Shown piece after piece: positions 39,627 to 51,423 of a stretch of DNA of 64,000 nucleotides. The DNA comes from Magicicada septendecula. Lineage: Eukaryota; Arthropoda; Insecta; Hemiptera; Cicadidae. The DNA is taken from the NCBI GenBank assembly GCA_034769895.1, contig CM068368.1, positions 339,163,076 to 339,227,075 on the forward strand, given 5' to 3'. The notes under the pieces were generated by a model that saw only the letters and a program-made list of their open reading frames with translations, searched no databases and was not told the origin of the DNA. Positions within the stretch are counted from its first letter, which is position 1. Every line of letters starts with the position of its first letter. The position numbers and the translations under genes are program-made.

Positions 39627-40178
39627 ATGGCTCAATTTAACCCCGATTTGTTGTTGAAAGACGAATTAAGTTATGAAGCATTATTGCGTGGTCTTCCCTA
39701 CTCTGATGTAACTGTCGCGGAACTTCGCAAGACGTTACGTGAAAATAAACCGGACAAACCCTCATTATTAAATCGTTTGAGTGTTTTAGATTTCGAAAGC
39801 GAAAAAGAAACGTGTTATCATAAGTATACGGAACTAACGTCGATCGCACAAACCCTGCGTGATGAAAAATCCCCCGCAGTAATATTACGCACCACCCAAA
39901 GAATCGAGCATCTAACCCGTCGTATCACCAATTTGCTGAACTGGCCAGGTGATAAAGATACCCCTCGTGATGTACAAAAATTCGCCGAGGAAGCATTACA
40001 ACAATTACCTGAGATAATGCGCGAATTACGTCGACGATCCGAATCGTTTAGATTAGACGAAATCGAAGAAGCTATGACGAAATTAAATATTTCACCTACC
40101 CAATCGCCGACTCAAGAACAGCCAAACGGTACTGCAAAAATTCAGATTCTGCAGGAATCAAATATAAATCCATTCTAA
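39627..40178 (+). CDS. Gypsy Gag, N-terminal part (ends at an in-frame stop)
   Basis: 183 aa from the ATG at 39627 (the frame opens at a GTG, 39600). Helical, charged product: a short N-terminal domain (ALLRGLPYSDVTVAELRKTL, reminiscent of a SAP-like or retroelement N-terminal fold), then a coiled region (LRTTQRIEHLTRRITNLLNW), then RELRRRSESFRLDEIEEAM. It ends at a lone TAA (40176-40178). The same frame continues without another stop to 44450, so Gag is cut in two by one codon. Suppression or a recent nonsense mutation are both possible; the stop is within Gag, not at the usual Gag-Pol border, which favours mutation. Confidence 0.8.
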   Translation: MAQFNPDLLLKDELSYEALLRGLPYSDVTVAELRKTLRENKPDKPSLLNRLSVLDFESEKETCYHKYTELTSIAQTLRDEKSPAVILRTTQRIEHLTRRITNLLNWPGDKDTPRDVQKFAEEALQQLPEIMRELRRRSESFRLDEIEEAMTKLNISPTQSPTQEQPNGTAKIQILQESNINPF

Positions 40179-40250
40179 GAACGGTTAACTGATAGCCAAG
40201 TAAATATTGAACCAGTAAACGTTACGTTACTCCCTAATGAACTAGAAAAT

Positions 40251-43200
40251 ATGACCAGTACCTACGAATTACCTTCTCACTTGCGGACTAATCAACCTGC
40301 GGAAAAACCTAGAATGATGAGTCAAATAAATCTAACTCCCGAGCTCTATGGAAAGATAACCCACCCTGTAGAAAGTATTTTGTCTGACACACCAATTACT
40401 GATGGGTTGAATATTACAAAGCTGCTTGATTTTATCAAACACATCTTACAAATAAAGGAACTGCAACAACTAAGAGATAACCAGATTTTGCAAGTAATTT
40501 TACCTAAGTGTAGACCTCCATTAAAAGATAGAGTGTTAGAATCTCTAAGGTATAATCAATCGGTAGAAGAACTTCACACCACACTAATAAGACATTTCAT
40601 TCCCACCGGTATCTACGAAGATTTGAAGCGAAACTTAGTACTTCGTGCACAAGGCACATACGAGAGACTAGCTCATTCTGAGGTAAGAGAATCTGCTTTA
40701 TTGCTACAAGTTAAATGGAGTGAACAACAGTTAGTAGACACTATCTTAGTAGGACTACCCCCCGAGGAGCGATCTCGCCTAACACTCATGAAGCGACCTA
40801 CCACCTTCACCGAACTAGAACTATGTTGTATACATTCATCCAACGTCTGGTATTCTGACCAGAATAGACGCGTTTCTATGTCCCTGAGTCAACACACAGA
40901 TTCCTTCCAAACTCGACCAATTGGAAATGATACCCGAAACTACCGCGATAAGCGATTCGTAAGTACATATAAAACCCAAAACTATCCCCATGTTTCATAC
41001 TCTAAACCGAAACCCCGACAACCTACGAGCGAAGTAAATGTGGAAAGAAGATGTTATAACTGTGGAAAGGCCGGACACATTAGCAAGTTATGTAAACAAA
41101 AGCGCTATCAACAGAAAACCGACCAATCAAAAAAACATGTGAAGCTGGAAGAACGAAAATCCTACGTCTTCCGAAGCACCAGAAGGAAAGGTAACAACTA
41201 TACTAAGCATCAAATAAAGATAAATAAAAATAAACACATAGACCCTTACTTAACGAGATTTATCGAGAAGTGCAACTCTATTGGTGCATGTAAAACAAGT
41301 ATATGCCAACTACCCTATGTACAGATAGACCTTGGAGCAACGAAAACCCTTGGTTTAATTGATTCCGGATCTACCCGTAGTATAATTAGTAAACAGTTAG
41401 CAACCTTATTAGCTAATCATAAACTAATTAAACGTAGCCAAATGGTGAACATAAAGTGTACCACCGCAAATAAACAAAATCTAAAGATATCGCACAGTAT
41501 TACGGTGAAATTAAAAATTAAGAATTTTACTTGGTATATTCCCCTACTAGTAGCTGAAGAGTTAGGACAGAACTTAATATTAGGCGCGGACTTTATAAGA
41601 AAAACTGCCTTAATCCTTGATATATATGCAAAACAATATTTCTTCAGATTTGATCGTACTCGAAAATATCAGTTCGACTCCGAGTTAAGTAACGACGCTA
41701 TTTGTGAAACCGCAACTATTCATTCAGAGCATCATGAATCGAGTCTGAGTCATTTAAAAGGAAATGAGAGACTAAGAATCCAAAAGTTAATAAAAGAATT
41801 TTCTGCTGTACTCACCCCCAAGTTAGGATTAACTCATTTAATCGAATATAAAATAAATCTTAGTGACAACAAGGTAATACGATTGCACCCATACAAATTA
41901 TCTCAGCCCAAGATGGAAATCATGAGAAACCACATTAACAAACTCCTTGATCAGCACGTCATTGAACCCTCAACGTCTCCATATTCATCGCCTGCATTCC
42001 TAGTACCAAAAGGAACTGACAAACATAGACTAGTCGTGGATTATAGACAACTAAATAAGAGTATAGAATTTGAATCGATACCACTGCCCGACATTCACAG
42101 TGCGTTTCACTATTTTACAAGAGCGAAAATCTTCACCATAATGGATCTCAACCAAGCATTCCATCAAATCCCACTAGCTGAGGAATCAAAACATTTAACT
42201 GCTTTTGCTGTCCCATTTAATCTATATCAATTTACGAGAGTACCATTCGGTATATCACAAGGAAGTTCAGTATGCAGCCGACTCTTAGAAAAAATTTTCC
42301 ATGACGTTAAATTTAAATTTGTATATCATTATCTTGACGATATAGTAGTGTATAGTGAGTCAATGGATCAACATATTGATCACTTGCGTGAAGTATTATC
42401 CAGGTTAAAGAAAGCCGGACTGACCGTAAACCCGAGTAAAGTTAATTTCGCTGTAAAACAATTCTCCTTCTTAGGTCACATAGTATCAGCCGAAGGTAAG
42501 GTTACCATCGATCCCGAACGTACACGCGCAATCCGAGAATTTTTACCTCCGAGAGATGTCAAAGGTATAGCTCGATTTTTAGGTATGATTAATTATTTTC
42601 ATAAGTACATACCCCACTTAGCGGATATAGCAGCCCCATTGAATGCCTTAAGAAAGAAAGGAACGAAATTCGAGTGGACTACTCAACATCAAGAAGCGTT
42701 TGAAACACTTAAAGAAAGCATTATATCCCCACCTGTATTGCAGTTAGCGGATTTCAGTAAACCATTTATCGTACAGACCGATAGTTCAAGTGTAGCATTA
42801 GGAGCCGTAATATACCAGGAAATAAATAATACTAGACTCCCGATCAGCTATGCATCCCGTACATTGACTGAACAAGAAAGGAAGTTCTCAGCCTATGAAC
42901 TTGAATGTTTAGCCGTAGTATTCGCCTTTGATAAATTCAAACCATTTTTGGAACACAAAGAATTTTTACTAGAAACCGATAATCAAGCTTTATCATGGTT
43001 ATTGAATCACCCAAAACAGTTAGGTCGTATCGGAAGATGGGTGTTAAGATTAAATTGCTACAAGTTCAAAGTGCAACATATTCGTGGTACTCAAAATGTA
43101 GTAGCCGATACTCTATCCCGCATGTTCCAACTACCCAATACAAGATCTGGAGAAGACAAGATTGAAACAACTACCGTTAATACACTAATTACTAACTTTC

Positions 43201-44450
43201 CCCTTACATTTAAGGATATAGCATATCACCAACAACAAGATCCGAAATTGTGCAAAATAATCGAACAAATAGAAAGAGGAAATAATTCTGACAAATATAC
43301 CTTGAGTAAAAGAGTACTTTGTTTTAAAAAGGCAAACGGGAAATTACTAAGAATAATCGCCCCGGAAATAATCAAACCCATGTTAATGGAGTACTACCAT
43401 TCATCGACAATTGGAGCTCATATGGGAATTAGGAAAACTATACATCGTATTCGCAAGGAATACCACTGGGAAAACATGAATAGTGAAATAAAAAAGTTCG
43501 TGAAAGAATGCGAAATTTGTGCCCTGAGCAAACCAGCAAGAACCAGTCAAGTCGGAAAATTAATCTCCGAAATACCTACCACTCCCTTCTCGAAAATATA
43601 CATAGATTATTCTGGACCTTATCCCCGCTCTAAATCCGGAAATACTATGCTGTTAATTTGTGTAGACTCATTCACTAAATTCGTGTGGATGTATCCTATG
43701 CGTCGTGCATTAGCATCTACGACAATTAAAATTCTACAAGAAAGACTATTTAAAGACTATGGTACACCTTTAAGCTTAATATCTGACAATGGACCCCAGT
43801 TTAAGTCGAAAGAATTTAACGACATGTGTTTTAAATTAGGTATAAATCATATTACCGTGACCGAGTACAGACCGCAAGGAAATATAGCAGAAAGATACTT
43901 GCGTAACTTAAAATCAGCATTAATATCTTATCATGCTAAAGACCAGACAACCTGGGATCAAAATATTTCGTGGATACAATTTGCATTCAATTCAGCGTAT
44001 CATGAAGGTCATAAATCAACACCATTTGATTTACTGTACAAGTACAAACCCAACCATCCTTTAACCACAAAGTGGAAAATCAATGAGTTATTACCCCGCG
44101 ACGTGAATGGGAATAACATACGAAAAATATGGAACGAAGCTCGTGAAAATTTGAGAGCGAATTTACAAAAATCAAGGAAGTATCATGAGCATAATAATAG
44201 GCAAATAAAGTATAAAATAGGTGATATAGTAATGTATAAAACTCATCCTATGAGTAAAGCAGTTGATAGGACCACTTCGAAACTATCATATCGATGGTGT
44301 GGCCCCTACCAAATTCATAAATTCATCACCCCCGTTACTGTAGCTCTGTATGAACCCAATACAGAAAATTACGTTCGCAGAAGCCATCTGTCTCAAATAA
44401 AAAAATGTTTTACGTGTCAAAATACAGAAGAAAGACTACGAGAAAGATAG
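40251..44450 (+). CDS. Gypsy Gag-Pol polyprotein
   Basis: 1399 aa from the ATG at 40251; the frame is open from 40179. Order: capsid-like helical Gag (1-230); CCHC knuckle CYNCGKAGHISKLC near residue 270; retropepsin with LIDSGSTRSII near 370; reverse transcriptase with VVDYRQLN and the YLDDIVVYS catalytic motif near residue 695; RNase H (VQTDSSSVALGAVIYQ, ETDNQALSWLL); integrase with an HHCC finger (H-x-GAHMGIRKT...CEICALSK) and DDE core (IYIDYSGPY, LISDNGPQF, GNIAERYL); and a basic C-terminal part ending near WCGPYQIHKF. All catalytic residues are visible and there is no frameshift. Every enzyme needed for retrotransposition is present, apart from the gag stop upstream. Confidence 0.97.
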   Translation: MTSTYELPSHLRTNQPAEKPRMMSQINLTPELYGKITHPVESILSDTPITDGLNITKLLDFIKHILQIKELQQLRDNQILQVILPKCRPPLKDRVLESLRYNQSVEELHTTLIRHFIPTGIYEDLKRNLVLRAQGTYERLAHSEVRESALLLQVKWSEQQLVDTILVGLPPEERSRLTLMKRPTTFTELELCCIHSSNVWYSDQNRRVSMSLSQHTDSFQTRPIGNDTRNYRDKRFVSTYKTQNYPHVSYSKPKPRQPTSEVNVERRCYNCGKAGHISKLCKQKRYQQKTDQSKKHVKLEERKSYVFRSTRRKGNNYTKHQIKINKNKHIDPYLTRFIEKCNSIGACKTSICQLPYVQIDLGATKTLGLIDSGSTRSIISKQLATLLANHKLIKRSQMVNIKCTTANKQNLKISHSITVKLKIKNFTWYIPLLVAEELGQNLILGADFIRKTALILDIYAKQYFFRFDRTRKYQFDSELSNDAICETATIHSEHHESSLSHLKGNERLRIQKLIKEFSAVLTPKLGLTHLIEYKINLSDNKVIRLHPYKLSQPKMEIMRNHINKLLDQHVIEPSTSPYSSPAFLVPKGTDKHRLVVDYRQLNKSIEFESIPLPDIHSAFHYFTRAKIFTIMDLNQAFHQIPLAEESKHLTAFAVPFNLYQFTRVPFGISQGSSVCSRLLEKIFHDVKFKFVYHYLDDIVVYSESMDQHIDHLREVLSRLKKAGLTVNPSKVNFAVKQFSFLGHIVSAEGKVTIDPERTRAIREFLPPRDVKGIARFLGMINYFHKYIPHLADIAAPLNALRKKGTKFEWTTQHQEAFETLKESIISPPVLQLADFSKPFIVQTDSSSVALGAVIYQEINNTRLPISYASRTLTEQERKFSAYELECLAVVFAFDKFKPFLEHKEFLLETDNQALSWLLNHPKQLGRIGRWVLRLNCYKFKVQHIRGTQNVVADTLSRMFQLPNTRSGEDKIETTTVNTLITNFPLTFKDIAYHQQQDPKLCKIIEQIERGNNSDKYTLSKRVLCFKKANGKLLRIIAPEIIKPMLMEYYHSSTIGAHMGIRKTIHRIRKEYHWENMNSEIKKFVKECEICALSKPARTSQVGKLISEIPTTPFSKIYIDYSGPYPRSKSGNTMLLICVDSFTKFVWMYPMRRALASTTIKILQERLFKDYGTPLSLISDNGPQFKSKEFNDMCFKLGINHITVTEYRPQGNIAERYLRNLKSALISYHAKDQTTWDQNISWIQFAFNSAYHEGHKSTPFDLLYKYKPNHPLTTKWKINELLPRDVNGNNIRKIWNEARENLRANLQKSRKYHEHNNRQIKYKIGDIVMYKTHPMSKAVDRTTSKLSYRWCGPYQIHKFITPVTVALYEPNTENYVRRSHLSQIKKCFTCQNTEERLRER

Positions 44451-45039
44451 AAAACCTAGAATACTATCTAAGTATTAAGAATAAAATATGTTGTATATAC
44501 TTATACCGAAATAGGATAAGATTGTGCAACATCCTATACTATAAGTGAGTATAAACTCAAAACCCCCTCGTACGAATACTAGCGAGGCCTGATCAACCTT
44601 AGCTAATGTCCTGCGAGAATGATATTATACATGAGAAATCTGATGACAATGATAATGAAGATGAAGAGAGAGAAAGAAAGAAAGAAAAATAATCCTTAGC
44701 GCTGTAAACTAAAAGTAATTCTATTGTTCTTACAATACGTGATTATTATTAGTAACATACTCATGAGTATAACTCCGTAAAACGAGTGACCAATTCAAGA
44801 AAAAACCGGTAGTAGATGTAAGAATTAAAATAAGGTAGATTTACGTTTTGTGTATTTATATATAGTAGATGTAGTAGAATTTAGATGTGACGTAAGTGTA
44901 AGATAATCAATTGATGAATAGAAATAATCTGAGAGAGAGAAATTTCAGTATCAAATTTTGTGTCAAAATATAATTGTTTATTAGATTTCCTATTATTATT
45001 ACACCCCCCCCCCGTTTTTCATAGTTAAGTGCAGGAGGA
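44451..45039 (+). other. Gypsy 3' untranslated region and polypurine tract
   Basis: No ORF of note. Contains agagagaaagaaagaaag near 44668, a C run at 45005-45013 and the polypurine-like gcaggagga directly before the 3' LTR. Confidence 0.7.
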
Positions 45040-46399
45040 TGTGACGATTTTAAATATATCGAAAATCGCACAAATTAAAATTTTTAATTTTAATAAGTAA
45101 GAGTATCATACACCCTTACCTATACCCAGATTCCTGAATCAACTTGAAACTTTCCAGTACCAACACGCCAAGAAAGGTATTAAGTAAAGAATAATAATAA
45201 TAATTATTTTAATGATTGAAAATGCGACTATATAAATAAAGAAATCCCTAAGTCATAATAAAGTAAACAAAGTATTTACATTCTAATTAATGAATAATTA
45301 ATAATATATAAAGTACGAACTATTTTCTTAGTGCGTAAATACGCACCAGGTTACTGAGTCCTCGCCCCTAAACTATACGCGCATTCGCCAGTAGAACTTC
45401 GCCGTGACAAGATGTGAGTTTTGGTGTTGTGTACATACACATAAGTGTATGTCTTTAAAAGTATATCCAGCGTGAGATGGTTTTATTGTGAATAATGTAG
45501 TGTGTAGAGTTAGTGAGAATACATACAGAAAGGAAAAGGTAGCCAACACATCTCTTTTTAAAATATAAAATGTAAGTGTAAGATAGGTAACTACTAGACT
45601 TTAGTACTGCAAAGTGAGAAGTATAATTAAAAAAATGTGAACTACAAAAGTCTGGACCAAGGAAAGTGAAACTACAACAGTTGGAACTTCAAGTAAACAA
45701 CCGATCTTCGAGAGCATAAATAATCAACCCGATGTAGCTTCACCAGGAACAACGTACTCCACCCTTAGAAGACGACAGGAGATGCCCCAAGGATACAACA
45801 ACAACCTCATATGAAATTCAGGTGATATCAAATCACAACTTTTGTAAATTTCGCCTTAATAAAAGAAGTAAAAAGAACTTTAAAGAACTTTAGCAATGTA
45901 AAGAACAAATTATCAGATTTGTAAATTTTGTAATTTTGTAATGAAGTAATAGTAACCGCAATGTATAGATAAATGTAAGATAATAATGTAGAGTATCACC
46001 AATATTATTCTTCCAGTAATATGGTTGAAGTTTTGATAAATTAATTATTTTGAGAAAGTTGAGACCCGGATCCGTGGTATTAAAACTAACATCTATATGA
46101 ATAAATTTTGAGATAAAACGAATAATATACTTAAGATCTTTGAAGCAGTAAAAGCAGAATTTACTAAAATAACTTTTCTTTAAAATCAAGCATAATATTT
46201 GAATAGCAATAAAGAGATGTTTTCGCTAACACCTAGTGAGTGAATAAATTTATGCAAACCTTGTCAATTTCCTATATCATAATTGTTTTGTAATTTGTTG
46301 GTAAGTATTTTTACTAACAACGGCAGCTAGTTTAATTTACTGGTAAAGAATTGAACTAGTTCCCGACTTTTGTGTTGTCTTAACAAGGGAGACGGCACA
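45040..46399 (+). repeat. Gypsy 3' LTR (1360 bp)
   Basis: TGTGACG...GGCACA. Differs from the 5' LTR by a few substitutions and small indels and lacks the 234-bp duplication. Confidence 0.95.
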
Positions 46400-46403
46400 C
46401 TGT

Positions 46404-48141
<1,738 letters not shown>

Positions 48142-48446
48142 GAGTCCAGTCAAATTAGGAAAAATAGGCGAATTAATTTATAAAGTTTTGATACTTTGCC
48201 ATAATACTCGTTGGGGGTCTAGTAGTTGGAAACAAAAAAGTTCCCTCCCCCAGGGGGTGCGCGTATAATTTTGGGGGTTCCCTCCCCCACCCCCACCCAC
48301 CCACAAAACAGCACTTTTTAGCGGGGTTTTTCAGTTTTTTCAATTTTTACGCAAAACCACTCGATTTCCAACAACAATTGTTATTACAATAAATGTTCCT
48401 CATAAAATTCTACACAAAAAGATCCTATGCATGTTTTGTTTACTAA

Positions 48447-51423
48447 TAGTCCAGGCAAACTAAATTAAAAATACCGTGAACGTGGGCAAAATTGCAACAG
48501 AAGCTTTTTAAATTGATTTTTAATCAGTAATCATTGCTGAACAACATATCCAAAATCAGACAAAATCCGACTATGGGAACACCCCGAAAAACGGATTTCA
48601 AAATGGCGGATTGAGTGATGTGTCGTATTAGGTTATTTTTATTACACTGTGATTTTTTCTGTTTTTATGTAGTTATAGCATTATAAGAACTAATTTAATC
48701 CACATGATGAACATGGATCTCTTCATGGCCTCGTTAAGGAAGCTTGTGATCTGTTCCACGATATTACGACCGGCCAAAAACAAATGAAAGACGTAGAACT
48801 GTGTGACGCCTTGTCTCAGATTCAGATTGCTTTGGAGACAAAGAAGAATCACTTGCAATCTTCTTAGAGAACAAGTAAACTCTGGTTGGAATACCAGCGA
48901 ATGATCAGTGTTGTACGAACCTTGATAACAGCTGACAGGATAGGCTCTTGGGAATTACACTTATATGCTATGCTTGAGATTCTCCCAATAATAGCAGCTG
49001 CGGGACATGTAAATTATCTCAAGTCACTCTACCTATAATTGCAGAAAATGTTTCAACTGCCATCTGAAAATGCCAATGTGCATAAAATGTTTGTGGAAGG
49101 TAAATTTGTGATAAGAAGAAGTGACAGATTATGGGGTGGACTTGGATCAGATCTTGTAATAGAACAAGTGATTATGCGTTCCCTGAAAAGCAGAGGAGGA
49201 CTAACGAGAGGAAGTGGACTTACCGAAAATCAAAGGGCTACATGGCTGTTTTCTATGCCCGTTTGTTCAATTTACAACTTAGCTATGCAGGAGTATGCTG
49301 GGGTTTTTATGCGAACCAGTGAACAACACAAAGAAATGAGAGACAGCAGACAAAAGAGGGACAGCAATGACATAAAAATGCTGGCCAATGTACTAGAATC
49401 CATATCTCCGTTTAATTCTGACTGTACTCTACGTAATATTGTTACAGGCGTAACAGCTGAAGAAGAAGTTAATGTTGACGAGTTGCACTTATTTGGTACG
49501 AAAATCGTCTCAGAAGTGATAGGGAAGGATGTATTTAGGTATTCGGCTAAAAGGTCGGATAAAGTGAAAACTCTAGGATCTGCTGGCGCTGTCTGTAGTA
49601 AAGATGATTTAGATATACAAGTGGATCCAGCACTACTTTTCCAAAGAATGATGACTGTTGCCACTTGTGCTGATATGAATCTTGTTGATATCATGCGTTA
49701 TGAACTTTGTGCGTACCCTGCAGCATTATTTGAATCACAAAGCCTGATGAGGAAAGCAGACAAATCGCAGTTAGCAGAAGCAATAGTCAAATCACCGAAC
49801 ATTTTAATAATGAAGAATCTGACAACGTGGAGAGTACGGAAAGGTACATTTTGGATGGAGGATCTCTCTCACATCGAATTTCGTGGTGCAACAATGACAC
49901 ATACGAAAACATTGCGATGTCGTACGTTGATTTTACCCTTTAAACATATGGAAAAGCTGTCGTTGTTTTTGATGGCTACATTGGGTCCCCTACAATCAAG
50001 GATGCGGCTCACAGATGACGGTACACAAAGACCAGTAGAGATGTTAATTTTAGCCCATGCATGAATTTTGTCGGCAAAAAGGAACAGTTCCTAGCCAATG
50101 GAAAGAACAAGCAAGCCATAATTGCCCTCGTTGGTGACTTGCTGAAGAAACAAGGATGTACTGTTCATAACGCAGACGGGGATGCTGACGTGGACATTGT
50201 TCGTGCCGCAGTCTCATCTTCAGAACGTATTCATACCACTGTGATAGGGGAAGACACCGATCTGCTGATTCTGCTTCTTTACCACGCAAAGGATAATGGG
50301 TTCAAGCTGTACTATCGTAGTGACGTAAGACGTGGATCAACTCCAAATCCAGTGTATGATATCCTCAACATGCAATCTCTATTAGGTCGTGAAAGCTGCA
50401 ACTTGCTTATGTTTCTGCATGCTTTCACGGGCTGCGATACCACATCCAGAATTTTTTCAATTGGGAAATCCTCAGCATTTGTCAAACTGATGAAGGAGAC
50501 AGAGCTCCGCTCTGTTGCAAAAATATTTTGTTCTGATTCATGCCTACATTCAGATATCACTGTCGCTGATAGAAAAGCAATGCTTCTTTTGTACGACTGC
50601 CGGTCACTGGAATGCACAGACAAACTGCGCCACCAAATTTTAGTAGTGAAGGTAACTACAGCAAAATCATTTGTTACACTGGAACGTCTGCCTCCGACCG
50701 ATTCTTCAACAAAATATCATAGCTATCGAACGTACTTAAAAATATATATCTGGAAAGATACTAAAGAAAGAATCAAGCCAGAAGAATGGGGTTGGTATGT
50801 AAAAAATAACTCGTACTACCCAATACTCTGCGACTTACCACCAGCTCCAGATTATTTACTCAATATGATACGATGTTCCTGCACAAAAAACTGCGCTACA
50901 TTACGATGCGGATGCAAGCGTAATGGCCTGCCCTGTTCAACAGTTTGTGGAACGTGCCAAATCAATGGATATGAAAACAACAACAGCTATGAATATGATG
51001 AAAACGATGAATTAAAGTTTTTTTTCTAAAACATTTCTGAAATTAAAAGAAATTTTAAGCAACAATTTAAGATATGTACTGTTTAAGATATGTACTGTTT
51101 AAGATATGTATATTGTTGAAGATACGTCCTGTATACGATGTACACTCTTTAAAATGTGCTGTTTGAGATGTGTACTGTTTAAATATGTTTAAAATATTGT
51201 GAAAATAAAACTATATTTCCACACAAAAACGTGCATTACATTGCCTTTGCCTTAATTTGAGAAAAACTACTCCGCCATTTTGAAATCCATTTTTCGGGGT
51301 GTTCCCGAGTCGGATTTTGTCTGATTTTGGATATGTTGTTCAGCAATGATTACTGATTAAAAATCAATTCAAAAAGCTTCTGTTGCAATTTTGCCCACGT
51401 TCATTCACCCATTGCCTGGACTA
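48447..51423 (+). mobile_element. Inner Academ-like DNA transposon (2977 bp), nested in the outer repeat
   Basis: Ends TAGTCCAGGCAA (48447) and its complement (51423), with inverted homology of about 160 bp (48447-48610 and 51265-51423), flanked by TAA (48444-48446 and 51424-51426). The outer element's right repeat (about 58155-58180) has the same sequence without the insertion, with a single GAA where the left has TAA twice. This proves the boundaries. It carries one broken transposase/XPG-like gene. Confidence 0.85.
48705..51029 (+). pseudogene. Academ-like transposase with XPG-nuclease and CXC domains, broken
   Basis: A degraded gene readable across frames. The N-terminal transposase-like part (about 48885-49800) has TADRIGSWELHLYAMLEILP, AAAGHVNYLK, RRSDRLWGGLGSDLVIEQV and KSRGGLTRGSGL. 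An XPG N-terminal segment (49840-50020) follows, with YILDGGSLSHR and AVVVFDGY. XPG-I/PIN (50061-50600) has the acidic DADVDIV, GEDTDLLIL and FLHAFTGCDTTS. After EEWGWY comes a Cys-rich CXC module (CSCTKNCATLRCGCKRNGLPC) at the C-terminus. Damage: stops at 49036-49038, 49941-49943 and 50016-50018, and a frameshift near 49800-49840. A nuclease-linked DNA transposase; inactive here. Confidence 0.8.

Larger units (their letters stand above)
37225..46399 (+). mobile_element. Ty3/Gypsy LTR retrotransposon
   Basis: LTRs 37225-38821 and 45040-46399, starting TGTGACGATT and ending GACGGCACA, flanked by the 4-bp duplication ctgt (37221-37224 and 46400-46403). The interior encodes Gag and Pol in one frame with a single stop. 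The LTRs differ at only a handful of positions over 1.36 kb, apart from a 234-bp duplication in the left one, so the insertion is young. A purine-rich gcaggagga precedes the 3' LTR; I could not identify the tRNA primer site. Long LTRs and the absence of a chromodomain would suit an Osvaldo-like or related clade, which is uncertain. Confidence 0.95.
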
